Translations under genes and position numbers: made by a program | Assembly (NCBI GenBank): GCA_964641965.1 | Contig: CAZXLD010000062.1 | Coordinates: forward strand, 1 to 24,327 | DNA length: 24,327 bases | Direction: 5' to 3' | DNA from: JAJDFU01 sp964641965 | Lineage (GTDB): Bacteria; Bacteroidota; Bacteroidia; Chitinophagales; Saprospiraceae | The notes under the pieces: generated by a model | The model's input: the letters and a program-made list of their open reading frames with translations, nothing else | Told to the model about the DNA's origin: nothing | The model's database searches: none | Part shown: positions 8,565-15,926 of the stretch, piece after piece | Numbering within the stretch: position 1 is the stretch's first letter | Layout of the letters: every line of letters starts with the position of its first letter

Positions 8565-8937
8565 GGCTTTTTACATCCCGATTTGAACATCCTTTTATCT
8601 TACTAACTGACCTTACGCAATTTCTATGTTGATGGGATCCCAAAAATCAAAACCACACTTTCAAATAAAAAAGACATTTGACCGTAGATTTTTAGACGAT
8701 AAGAATTGGTAATCAAATAGACAAACTGTCTACCATCTAATATCTGATTGTCTAAAGTCTATTTCGAATCGTTGAATTGGTGCGTAACCCTAGTTGCTAA
8801 ACAAATGACTCACGATTCTTGTAGATCAATTCAAGCCTCAAAATGTTCAAATCAGGAAGAATGATCGGGGAATCCAGCATTAAACCCTACAAATTTAAGG
8901 TAGTCTTAGAGCTGTATAACCTAAAAACCATTTCATC
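8565..8937. other. Intergenic region between pump operon and M43 protease
   Basis: No gene is supported in these 373 bases. The region is AT-rich. Its most structured part is 8715-8764, with a palindrome at 8718-8732, a repeated half-site at 8749-8754 and an outer 8-bp inverted repeat (8715-8722 with 8757-8764). No convincing terminator was found after the pump gene and no clear promoter before the protease gene. Confidence 0.5.
8718..8732. promoter_or_regulatory. Operator-like palindrome TAGACA-N3-TGTCTA
   Basis: A perfect 6-bp inverted repeat with a 3-base spacer lies here. The half-site TGTCTA recurs at 8749-8754, 22 bases on (about two helical turns), and an 8-bp inverted repeat AAATAGAC/GTCTATTT (8715-8722, 8757-8764) encloses both. 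This spacing suits a dimeric repressor or activator, but no regulator gene of that kind lies nearby, so the function is inferred only. Confidence 0.35.
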
Positions 8938-9849
8938 ATGAGAACGAAATTTTTTGCTGCCCTCTCCATTGCGTTCGCCCTTCTGGTTACTTCCTGTGAA
9001 GAAGAGAACATGGATATGGGAGAGGGTTCAACTGTACAACGGATTCCGGTTGTCGTGCATATCATTCACAATGGTGAGCCGGTAGGTACCGGAGCCAATA
9101 TCAGTTATGAACAGGTGGTATCTCAGATCGAGGTACTCAATGAAGACTTCAGAAGGAAGTCAGGCACCAATGGCTTCAATAATAGTCCAGCTGGCGTAGA
9201 TACCGAGATCGAATTTTTCCTGGCCGAACGGGATCCGAACGGGAATTTGCTTCCAGATCCGGGCGTCGATCGATTTGACGGAGGCAGAGAATCCTGGCCC
9301 AAGGGGCCAATTCTCAATCCAATCGATAACCAGATTAAGCCGAGCACGATCTGGCCTCCGGAAGATTATTTCAACATTTGGACCGTCAACTTTGGCGGAT
9401 TCGTTTCCCGGGACTTATTGGGGTACGCCCAATTCCCGTCCAATTCGGGCTTGCCCGGATTGAATGCAAATGAGGGAAGTCCTGAAACTGATGGCATCGT
9501 GGTCGGCTACAAGTATTTCGGGAGCAGTGAGAAAGGTAATTTTCCGGATTTGATCGCTCCTTTTGATTTGGGCCGGACTACTACGCATGAAGTTGGCCAT
9601 TGGCTGGGTCTGAGACATATCTGGGGAGACGGCGATTGTCTAGTTGACGATTTTTGCGCCGATACGCCAAACGCCGAGGCTCCCAATTTCAGTTGTGGTT
9701 CCAATTTTTCCTGTGGATCAGATGACATGCTCGAAAATTACATGGATTATACCGAAGATGGCTGCATGAACATATTTACCCTTGACCAAAAGGAAAGAAT
9801 GTTCACCGTGCTCCAAAATTCTCCCAGGCGGAGGGAATTGGTGGAGTAG
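8938..9849 (+). CDS. M43 (pappalysin-like) zinc metalloprotease, lipoprotein
   Basis: Encodes 303 residues. The lipobox VTSC gives a lipidated Cys at residue 20, followed by acidic residues, so the protein is probably anchored in a membrane and may be surface exposed. The zinc site is complete: H217-E-V-G-H221-W-L-G-L-R-H227, with E218 as the general base. The Met-turn is Y268-M269-D-Y, in the N-Y-M-D-Y form typical of M43. Cysteines around residues 237-257 (DCLVDDFCADTP, SCGS repeats) probably form disulfides, as in ulilysin/LysargiNase-type members. Length fits a catalytic domain with a short pro-region and no C-terminal sorting domain. It precedes a second exported protease on the same strand, but 388 bases apart, so separate transcription is likely. 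Confidence 0.92.
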   Translation: MRTKFFAALSIAFALLVTSCEEENMDMGEGSTVQRIPVVVHIIHNGEPVGTGANISYEQVVSQIEVLNEDFRRKSGTNGFNNSPAGVDTEIEFFLAERDPNGNLLPDPGVDRFDGGRESWPKGPILNPIDNQIKPSTIWPPEDYFNIWTVNFGGFVSRDLLGYAQFPSNSGLPGLNANEGSPETDGIVVGYKYFGSSEKGNFPDLIAPFDLGRTTTHEVGHWLGLRHIWGDGDCLVDDFCADTPNAEAPNFSCGSNFSCGSDDMLENYMDYTEDGCMNIFTLDQKERMFTVLQNSPRRRELVE

Positions 9850-10237
9850 GTCCACTCCTGGGTTCAAGGCTTCAATCCTTCTAGAACACCGGGATGGGCG
9901 CCAACGCCACCTTTCCGCTCAAGGGAATCGGCTTTTTGCGGAACGGATAATCCATCCATAACAATAAATGCACCAATGCATCCCGGGCATTTTTTCCCCA
10001 ATAGACTTATGCTCAATCCGTTAGAAAATATCGAGTAAATTTTTCGACCCGAGTTAGCCAACTTTATCTTAATACCGGTAAAATAACACACGATTAAAAT
10101 TTTGCTTTCCCTCATTTTTTTAGAAATTAGTCTTTCTATTTCTGAGTAATCCAAAATTTTATAGGCAAACAAGAAAACGGTGCTGAAAGTCCACTTTCAG
10201 CAATAAGACTATTTGTTAACCTACAATTTGGATTTTT
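9850..10237. other. Intergenic region between the two protease genes
   Basis: No gene is supported in these 388 bases. The short stem AATGC/GCATT at 9975-9991 followed by a few T could be a weak terminator for the M43 gene, but the stem is only 5 bp. A near-perfect palindrome sits at 10181-10202, just ahead of the subtilase gene. The rest is AT-rich and presumably holds the promoter of the subtilase gene. Confidence 0.4.
10181..10202. promoter_or_regulatory. 10-bp palindrome upstream of the subtilase gene
   Basis: TGCTGAAAGT and ACTTTCAGCA are exact inverted repeats separated by CC. The palindrome ends 35 bases before the ATG at 10238. It may be an operator or a hairpin in the 5' leader; nothing in the sequence decides between these. 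Confidence 0.35.
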
Positions 10238-12802
10238 ATGGAAAAGTACTACTCGAAAATCTCCATGCTGATGGCTATCTGCCTGGTGTGGAGTCTGACT
10301 GCTTTTAGTCAGGATTTGTCCAACTTTAACTGGGATGAAGTTGCCCAGCAAGTCAAAGCCCAAAAAGAAAACCCCTCCAAACTGATCATGGGTTTGAACA
10401 GGCTGGCTGAAGAAGGAGAAAGCAGTTTGTTGATGAATTACCTGATCACCCGGGGCAATCAGGTGAAAGTTATGTGTGCGGCAAAATCCGGGGTAGACGC
10501 CTTGAAAAGCGACCTGGAAGGGATGGGAGCTACCGGAACCACCGTCCAGCAAGGAATGGTTAGTTCATGGGTGCCTGTTGATCGTCTGGGCGAATTGGAA
10601 AACATGGCCTCTCTGCATTGTGCCATGCCGGAATACAAGCCCAGTACAAACGTTGGATCGGTGACCAGCCAAGGCGATCAGGCTATGCTTACCGATTTGG
10701 TAAAAAACAACCTTGACTTGAACGGTGAAGGTATTACCATCGGGATTCTATCCGATGCTTACAATTCACTGGGCGGGGCAGATGCTGGAGTCGCCAGTGG
10801 AGACCTGCCAGGCCCCGGCAATCCAAACGGCTTCCTCGAACCTGTGGAAGTGCTGTCCGAAATCCTGGGTGGCCCGGGAATCGATGAAGGCCGGGGTATG
10901 GCTGAACTGATCCACGATGTAGCCCCCGGCGCTACATTGAAGTTCTATTCTGCTTTCAACGGGTATTTTGATTTTGCCGATGGCATTATTGCCCTTGAGG
11001 AAGCAGGCTGCGATGTCATCGTGGATGATATTGCCTATTTCGTTGAGCCTTATTTCCAGGATGGGACCATTGCGCAAGCCGTTACAGAGGTGGTCAACAG
11101 AGGGTCTGCCTATTTCTCTTCAGCTGGAAACGGCGCCCGCGAATCCTATGAAGCTGATTTTAATCCTTCCGGCTTTATCATTCCCGGCATTGGGGAATTT
11201 CACGACTTTGGAGGGGGGGATATCCTGCAAAATGTGACCTTTCCCCCAGGGGCTGTCTTCTTTCCCTTTTTACAGTGGGATGACCCCTCCATTTTTGCAG
11301 CTGCACCCGGACAACCCTATAACGGACCTCTTCCAGGTACGGATTTTGATCTGCTCGTCTTTGATCTGAACACCTTTCAACTCATTTTCTCGTCGGCCGA
11401 TCCCAATGGGGTGACGGGCTCTCCCATAGAAGCCATTGGCTTAATCAATCCCACTGAAGATTCCTTGACCCTAGGCTATGCCATTACCTTGTTCTCAGGG
11501 CCATCGGATCGCAGACTTAAGTACATCGACCGGGGTGACGGTCTCAACCCGGATGAGTTCGATACGCGCAGCGGTACCAGCGTAGGGCATTCCCAGGCGG
11601 AAGGAGGCTTTGGAATTGGTGCCTCCGCTTATTTCAATACCCCGGAATTTGGGGACCGTCCCGCCATCATCAATGGTTTCTCCTCGGCCGGAGGGGTACC
11701 GATCCTCCTGGATCCGCAAGGTAACCGGCTAGCTTGGCCGGAAATTCGGCAACAACCCATCGTAACTGGCCCGGACGGGGCCAATACGTCCTTTTTTCCG
11801 ACTGGAGGATTCGACTTCGAAGGGGACGGCTTCCCGAACTTCTTTGGTACTTCTGCCTCAGCACCGCACGTAGCTGCCTTGGCAGCCCTTATGTTGCAGG
11901 CCACGGATAAAGGGCTTTCTCCCGAAGAAATCGGGGATATCCTGGCTACCACCGCGGAGGATATGGACGACCCGGCTACACCCGGTTTCGATTCTGGCTT
12001 TGACTTTGGCACCGGTTTCGGCTTTGTACAAGGCGATCTGGCCGTAGCCAGTGTGTTGGACGAGCCCAGTGCTTATCGGTTGCAAATCACCAACGAACAA
12101 ACGGGTGAAGTTGTCACACTCCGGGACGGAGATGTCATAGATCTGGCGGATTATCCCAATAATTCCTTTAATCTGGTCGCCTTGGCTAGTGCCGGGACAG
12201 CTCAGCTGGATGGAGTGAAGTTGAAGTTGAAAGGAGAGGAAGATGCCGACCGCACGGATAAGACGGCGCCCTTTGAATTGTTCAAGGCGAATGATGATGA
12301 CAAAGAAGATATTGAGCCGGGTAAATACAAGTTCAAGGCTACTCCCTTTCAACGGGTTAAACAGAATCGGAAGAACGACGACGACGATGACGACGACGAT
12401 GATGATGACGAAGAAGATGATGATGATGACGATGATAAGCTAAGGAGAAAGAATGGACTATCTGCCTCTGTAAAATTTACCATCATTGACTCCCGTTCTT
12501 CCTTTGCCGATTTGGATGACGACGACGATGATGATCTGAAAATAGACGAAAGCTTTACGGTCGAAAGCTTCAGCGCCTTTCCAAATCCCACTTCTGGGAG
12601 CGTTACCTTCAACTGGGTTGGCTTCGAAGATCAGGAGGCTGAACTGACCATTTTCAATGCGCTTGGCCAGGCGGTCATGCGTATGGAACGCGATGGCAGT
12701 TTCCGTGAGCAAGTGGACCTGACGAGCTTTGGAAAAGGGGTATTCGTAGCTCGAATCAATGCTAACCAACAGCAATTCTCTCAACGAATTATTGTGCGAT
12801 AA
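10238..12802 (+). CDS. T9SS-sorted subtilase-like (S8) protease with altered catalytic triad
   Basis: Encodes 854 residues. A signal peptide (1-25, ending TAFSQ) is followed by a propeptide-like region to about 150. The S8 catalytic domain shows GITIGILSDAYN (Asp173), SSAGN (oxyanion Asn) and GTSASAPHVAA (Ser539). Where HGT-H would be expected it reads D-E217-G-R-G-M-A-E, so Glu replaces the catalytic His; the nearest His is H226 in IHDVAPGA. Residues about 610-750 form a beta-rich domain (APFELF, GKYKFKATPF) broken by 20 consecutive acidic residues (714-733), with seven more Asp at 760-766. The end, from about 775 with FPNPT at 781-785, is a type A T9SS sorting domain, so the protein should be exported and attached to the cell surface. 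Activity with a Ser-Glu-Asp set is possible (as in sedolisins) but unproven. Confidence 0.9.
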   Translation: MEKYYSKISMLMAICLVWSLTAFSQDLSNFNWDEVAQQVKAQKENPSKLIMGLNRLAEEGESSLLMNYLITRGNQVKVMCAAKSGVDALKSDLEGMGATGTTVQQGMVSSWVPVDRLGELENMASLHCAMPEYKPSTNVGSVTSQGDQAMLTDLVKNNLDLNGEGITIGILSDAYNSLGGADAGVASGDLPGPGNPNGFLEPVEVLSEILGGPGIDEGRGMAELIHDVAPGATLKFYSAFNGYFDFADGIIALEEAGCDVIVDDIAYFVEPYFQDGTIAQAVTEVVNRGSAYFSSAGNGARESYEADFNPSGFIIPGIGEFHDFGGGDILQNVTFPPGAVFFPFLQWDDPSIFAAAPGQPYNGPLPGTDFDLLVFDLNTFQLIFSSADPNGVTGSPIEAIGLINPTEDSLTLGYAITLFSGPSDRRLKYIDRGDGLNPDEFDTRSGTSVGHSQAEGGFGIGASAYFNTPEFGDRPAIINGFSSAGGVPILLDPQGNRLAWPEIRQQPIVTGPDGANTSFFPTGGFDFEGDGFPNFFGTSASAPHVAALAALMLQATDKGLSPEEIGDILATTAEDMDDPATPGFDSGFDFGTGFGFVQGDLAVASVLDEPSAYRLQITNEQTGEVVTLRDGDVIDLADYPNNSFNLVALASAGTAQLDGVKLKLKGEEDADRTDKTAPFELFKANDDDKEDIEPGKYKFKATPFQRVKQNRKNDDDDDDDDDDDEEDDDDDDDKLRRKNGLSASVKFTIIDSRSSFADLDDDDDDDLKIDESFTVESFSAFPNPTSGSVTFNWVGFEDQEAELTIFNALGQAVMRMERDGSFREQVDLTSFGKGVFVARINANQQQFSQRIIVR
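12377..12436 (+). repeat. GAC/GAT codon microsatellite encoding poly-acidic tract
   Basis: Twenty consecutive acidic codons (11 Asp, 2 Glu, 7 Asp) lie inside the subtilase gene, followed by KLRRK. A second run of seven Asp codons lies at 12515-12535. GAC and GAT are mixed, so the run is not a pure trinucleotide repeat, but it could still change length by slippage in multiples of three without breaking the frame. Confidence 0.9.
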
Positions 12803-12823
12803 GCTGTTCCCTTCCAAGAAAGA

Positions 12824-12851
12824 GGCTCAGTCAATAGACTGGGCCTTTTTT
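12824..12851 (+). terminator. Rho-independent terminator after the subtilase gene
   Basis: GGCTCAGTC (12824-12832) pairs with GACTGGGCC (12837-12845), a 9-bp stem with one G-T pair and loop AATA, followed directly by six T and a further T-rich stretch. It starts 21 bases after the stop codon of the subtilase gene. Confidence 0.88.
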
Positions 12852-12973
12852 ATTTCCCTTTGAGGGAAAATGATCGTTTCCAGGCGACGAGAATTAGATA
12901 TTGGTTTGAAGGATAAACAAAAAATATACACATTAGAAACCGTTCTTTTTAACCTTAGAATGTTTTCCGAGCA

Positions 12974-13489
12974 ATGGTTACAACAGAAAAAATTAAAATC
13001 CAATATCAGGGCAAGAACGTTTGGGCTCGAAGATTGACAGTAGGTTCGGAAATACCGATTGATCTGAAGCTTGCCTGGAACAATATCAAAACACCTGCTC
13101 TGCTGCAGTTTGTGACGAAAGGAATGCTTTCTTTCCAATCTTTGGATGTGGAGTTTCCGGCCTTCTGGGAAGAAGGGAAAATCTATCGGGCTAAACTCAG
13201 GCTATTTGGGTTCATCCCTTTTGGTGGCACCCACTATTTCTACATGGAAAAGATCGACGAGAAAAACCTGGTAATAAATGCCAAAGAGTGGGATGACCAG
13301 GTTAAAGTCTGGAATCACGATATCCAAATGCGTGACCTTGGCGATGGAAAAATCTATTATGAAGACATCCTAATCATTTACGCAGGCTTTTTGACCAGTT
13401 TTATTACTGCTTATGCCAGGCAATTTTACCAATACAGACATAGAAGGTGGCAAATAGCAGCAAAAGAAGAAATGCGTTTTGGCCTGTAG
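12974..13489 (+). CDS. SRPBCC-like (START/Bet v1 superfamily) protein, putative
   Basis: Encodes 171 residues with no signal peptide or membrane segment, so probably cytoplasmic. The pattern fits the helix-grip fold of SRPBCC proteins: an N-terminal strand, a helix with LAWNNIKTPALLQFVTKGM, beta strands through YRAKLRLFGFIPFGGTHYFYMEKID, a strand IYYEDILIIYAG, and a long C-terminal helix FITAYARQFYQYRHRRWQIAAKE. The C-terminal helix packed over a hydrophobic cavity is the hallmark of the fold; any ligand is unknown. The ATG at 12974 is the only sensible start. It is transcribed alone, behind a terminator, and converges with the next gene on the opposite strand. The family call rests on pattern recognition and is moderately sure. 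Confidence 0.7.
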   Translation: MVTTEKIKIQYQGKNVWARRLTVGSEIPIDLKLAWNNIKTPALLQFVTKGMLSFQSLDVEFPAFWEEGKIYRAKLRLFGFIPFGGTHYFYMEKIDEKNLVINAKEWDDQVKVWNHDIQMRDLGDGKIYYEDILIIYAGFLTSFITAYARQFYQYRHRRWQIAAKEEMRFGL

Positions 13490-13525
13490 GAGGCATGCAC
13501 TAACGCTCATCTCTGAAATCTCTAC

Positions 13526-14338
13526 TCAATCAAACAAGGTAGTCATCCAGATGGTGATACTTTGCTCGGGATAATTCAGGGTCGTGACCAGATCCGGCGC
13601 TGCAATGCCTGCCGGTTCCAGAATTGTGCCGGGAATTCCCTTGAAGGCAACAAACTCCAGCAAGGTGTTAAAATTTCTCTTTTGGAAGGCATACCTGGGG
13701 GTGTGGTAGTCAAAGTAAGCCGTGGTTTGCGCATACATCCGGTCAAAGCTGAACCAGTTGCCGGGATCCATGCGGTAAAACCAGATGGCGAAACTAAGTG
13801 CGGATAGAATTGGATCCTGAAAGCGATCCAAGGGGGCTTCTTTCGCATCACTTATGGCAGAGGTAGCCAAGCTTTCTACCACGGCCTCCTGACCGGCGAT
13901 TTCCTCAAGTTTGGTGGCAACGAATTCCCGATACGTTGAATCCCGGAATCCCAATTCATCGAATAGTTCCTGATCCTCGATGGGAAACTCGAAGAACCAG
14001 ACGGGCCAGTTCTCCCGAAAAAGGATGTTGTTCACATACAGGTTATCGCGAAAAGCTTCGGCTGCCGTCCGACCGAAGGTATAGACGAGGTCTTTCCAGG
14101 TACCTTCCCCCATGCCGGAGATCGCATCCAGCTGTTCCAGGTTTTCAAAACGATTGAAATCCGTCTCGGAGCGGGTTCGAAGGATGCGGGAAGCTAAAGT
14201 AGGACCAATTGTACTTCCTGGCCCGTCTGAAGGATCATCCTGGATAAGAGTATCGGTAATATCACTGACTTCTTTCACCCGATTAAAAAAATCGAGGATA
14301 CGAGCAGCCACCTCTGGAGAAATGTCTTGGATTTTCAT
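13526..14338 (-). CDS. Unassigned protein with N-terminal helix-hairpin-helix segment
   Basis: Encodes 270 residues without signal peptide or membrane segments. Residues 47-88 (LASRILRTRSE, then LEQLDAISGMGEGTWKDLVYTF) match the helix-hairpin-helix pattern, with the hairpin G75-M-G77; such segments bind the DNA backbone non-specifically or act as protein contacts. The remaining two thirds are rich in aromatic residues (WPVWFFEF, ALSFAIWFYRMDPGNWFSF) and look globular, but I do not recognise a family. The gene is GC-richer than its flanks, like the protease genes to its left. It is convergent with the SRPBCC-like gene, the stops 36 bases apart with no clear terminator between them. The ATG fits: it has no good rival and sits right before the first predicted helix. 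Confidence 0.72.
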   Translation of the reverse strand: MKIQDISPEVAARILDFFNRVKEVSDITDTLIQDDPSDGPGSTIGPTLASRILRTRSETDFNRFENLEQLDAISGMGEGTWKDLVYTFGRTAAEAFRDNLYVNNILFRENWPVWFFEFPIEDQELFDELGFRDSTYREFVATKLEEIAGQEAVVESLATSAISDAKEAPLDRFQDPILSALSFAIWFYRMDPGNWFSFDRMYAQTTAYFDYHTPRYAFQKRNFNTLLEFVAFKGIPGTILEPAGIAAPDLVTTLNYPEQSITIWMTTLFD

Positions 14339-14629
14339 GTTGGTTGATGTAGTTGGAGTGGTAATTGCTAGTTAAGATATACTTTTCCACTCATCCTTAG
14401 TTAATGCACTTTTCAATGTGTGTAATTTGTCTGAATCGTCATTCCAAGGCGCTGGCGGTCGATGCCCCTTTGATCAAAACTCAACTCCCTAAACCGATGC
14501 CATTATGACCGGCAATAAGTATTAGGAAGTCGCTAAAAAGGCATAGAAAATTGGTAGACTTAGCCCCAAAGGCACACAACAAGTAACTAGTTCCTGCACA
14601 TTAAATGGTATTATCAGGCAGCTCTTAAG
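14339..14629. other. Intergenic region between the helix-hairpin-helix gene and the transposase
   Basis: No gene is supported in these 291 bases. The right part lies downstream of the transposase gene; no REP-like hairpin matching those at 15160 and 16044 is visible here. The region must hold the promoter of the minus-strand gene at 13526-14338, but no clear motif was seen. Confidence 0.4.
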
Positions 14630-15091
14630 TCATTCGATTGCTTTAAAAACATAGCGTTCATCATAGTCAACCTGGAAAGCTTCCAATAAATCGTGGTATT
14701 CTTCTCCAAACGTCTTTTCCCGATGATGCTTTTCCTGGTTCTGTATATATCGAATGATTATTGGCAATTGTGACTTCGCGTAGGAAAATGCGCCATAGCC
14801 GGCCTGCCAGGAAAACTTGGTTTTGGTGAATCCTTTCTTATTGACCCACTCGGAAGATTCTCCTTTAACCATCCGCATCAGATCCGAAAGCGATTGTGAA
14901 GGGCGCATGCCAATCAACATATGGATGTGGTCCGGCATTCCATTTATCTGTAGCATCTTGTGTTTATGGTGTTGGACAATGCCGGTCATATATTTATGCA
15001 ATTCTTCTGCCCATTCTCTTTGAATTAAGGATTTTCGATTTTGGACCGCAAAAATGATATGGAGGTGAATTTGGGTGTAGGTGTTTGCCAT
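14630..15091 (-). CDS. REP-associated (IS200/IS605-like) Y1 transposase
   Basis: Encodes 153 residues of the Y1 HUH endonuclease family (Transposase IS200-like, PF01797), which cuts and rejoins single-stranded DNA at hairpins. The HUH motif is H55-I-H57 in NGMPDHIHMLI; the catalytic tyrosine is Y115 in IRYIQNQ, with Q119 as the usual metal-site partner. WQAGYGAFSYAKSQ is typical of this branch. There is no partner tnpB. The length and the REP-like hairpins nearby (15160-15173 and 16044-16063) favour a REP-associated transposase (RAYT) over a full IS200 element. All key residues are intact, so it may be active. The gene starts 12 bases from the tandem repeat array and reads away from it, so its promoter probably lies in the first repeat unit. 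Confidence 0.92.
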   Translation of the reverse strand: MANTYTQIHLHIIFAVQNRKSLIQREWAEELHKYMTGIVQHHKHKMLQINGMPDHIHMLIGMRPSQSLSDLMRMVKGESSEWVNKKGFTKTKFSWQAGYGAFSYAKSQLPIIIRYIQNQEKHHREKTFGEEYHDLLEAFQVDYDERYVFKAIE

Positions 15092-15159
15092 AGGATAAAT
15101 TCTATTTCGTACCTGACGGCACGAACAACTGGGGATGCAATTTTAGCTACCAAGGTAAT

Positions 15160-15173
15160 GTCCCTAGCGGGAC
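15160..15173 (+). repeat. REP-like hairpin in the first repeat unit
   Basis: GTCCC-TAGC-GGGAC is a perfect 5-bp stem with a 4-base loop. Its 3' half (TAGCGGGACTAAA) is kept in every later unit, but the 5' half is replaced by AGCAAC there, so only the first visible unit can form the hairpin. It matches, in inverted orientation, the palindrome at 16044-16063. Confidence 0.75.
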
Positions 15174-15627
15174 TAAACGAATTTTTATTTCCAACAATCA
15201 ATTCTTTTCGATTGGACTTTTCCAGCTAGCTCAGCCAACGTTTTCAATTAACCATAAAACATCGAGAATCCTTATATTTCGTACCTGAGCGCATGAAAAA
15301 TGGGGATACGATTTTGGCCATCTGGAAGAGCAACTAGCGGGACTAAACGAATTTTTATTCCCAACAATCAATTCTTAACGATTGGACTTTTACAGCTAGC
15401 TCAGCCAACGTTTTCAATTAAACATAAAACACCTAGAATCCTTCTATTTCGTACCTGAGCGCATGAAAAATGGGGATACGATTTTGGCCATCTGGAAGAG
15501 CAACTAGCGGGACTAAACGAATTTTTATTTCCAACAATCAATTCTTAACCATTGGACTTTTCCAGCTAGCTAAGCCAACGTTTTCAATTAAACATAAAAC
15601 ACCTAGAATCCTTCTATTTCGTACCTG

Positions 15628-15727
15628 NNNNNNNNNNNNNNNNNNNNNNNNNNNNNNNNNNNNNNNNNNNNNNNNNNNNNNNNNNNNNNNNNNNNNNNNN
15701 NNNNNNNNNNNNNNNNNNNNNNNNNNN
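15628..15727. other. Assembly gap (100 N) inside the tandem array
   Basis: A run of exactly 100 N interrupts a repeat unit. By comparison with intact units, the missing part of this unit is about 57 bases, so the real gap is about 57 bases plus any whole number of approximately 170-bp units. The 100 N is a placeholder and the copy number is unknown. Confidence 0.97.
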
Positions 15728-15926
15728 AAACGAATTTTTATTCCCAACAATCAATTCTTAACGATTGGACTTTTACAGCTAGGCTCAGCCAACGTTTTCA
15801 ATTAACCATAAAACATCGAGAATCCTTATATTTCGTACCTGAGCGCATGAAAAATGGGGATACGATTTTGGCCATCTGGAAGAGCAACTAGCGGGACTAA
15901 ACGAATTTTTATTTCCTGCAATCAAT

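Larger units (their letters stand above)
15104..15926. repeat. Tandem array of about 170-bp units next to the transposase
   Basis: Copies of ATTTCGTACCTG start at 15104, 15276, 15446, 15616 and 15830, giving periods of 172, 170 and 170 before the assembly gap. Each unit also contains CTAGCGGGACTAAACG, an ATTTTTATT stretch, AATCAATTC, CAGCTAGCT(C/A)AGCC and AACGTTTTCAATTAA. The units are highly similar but alternate at several positions (ACCATAAAACATCGAG versus ACATAAAACACCTAG). The first unit is the most divergent, and the last is cut off after about 97 bases. The period is not a multiple of three and frames are closed, so the array is non-coding. No spacer pattern is seen, so it is not a CRISPR. 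Confidence 0.93.

Noticed and set aside
9975..9995. Terminator after the M43 protease gene
   Set aside because: The stem is only 5 bp with a short T-run, and it lies about 125 bases after the stop codon; too weak to list as a feature.
12349..12612. Minus-strand frame encoding long poly-serine
   Set aside because: It is the antisense shadow of the GAC/GAT acidic codon run in the subtilase gene.
14602..14614. Third copy of the bracketing repeat (AAATGGTATTA shared with 24226-24236)
   Set aside because: Only about 11 AT-rich bases match, with no extension on either side; chance is likely.
15470..15805. Open frame running through the tandem array and the N gap
   Set aside because: It includes unknown bases, and the 170-bp period changes frame in each unit, so no protein repeat could be kept.
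15104..15926. CRISPR array
   Set aside because: Units are about 170 bp and similar along their whole length; there are no short repeats separated by unique spacers and no cas genes.
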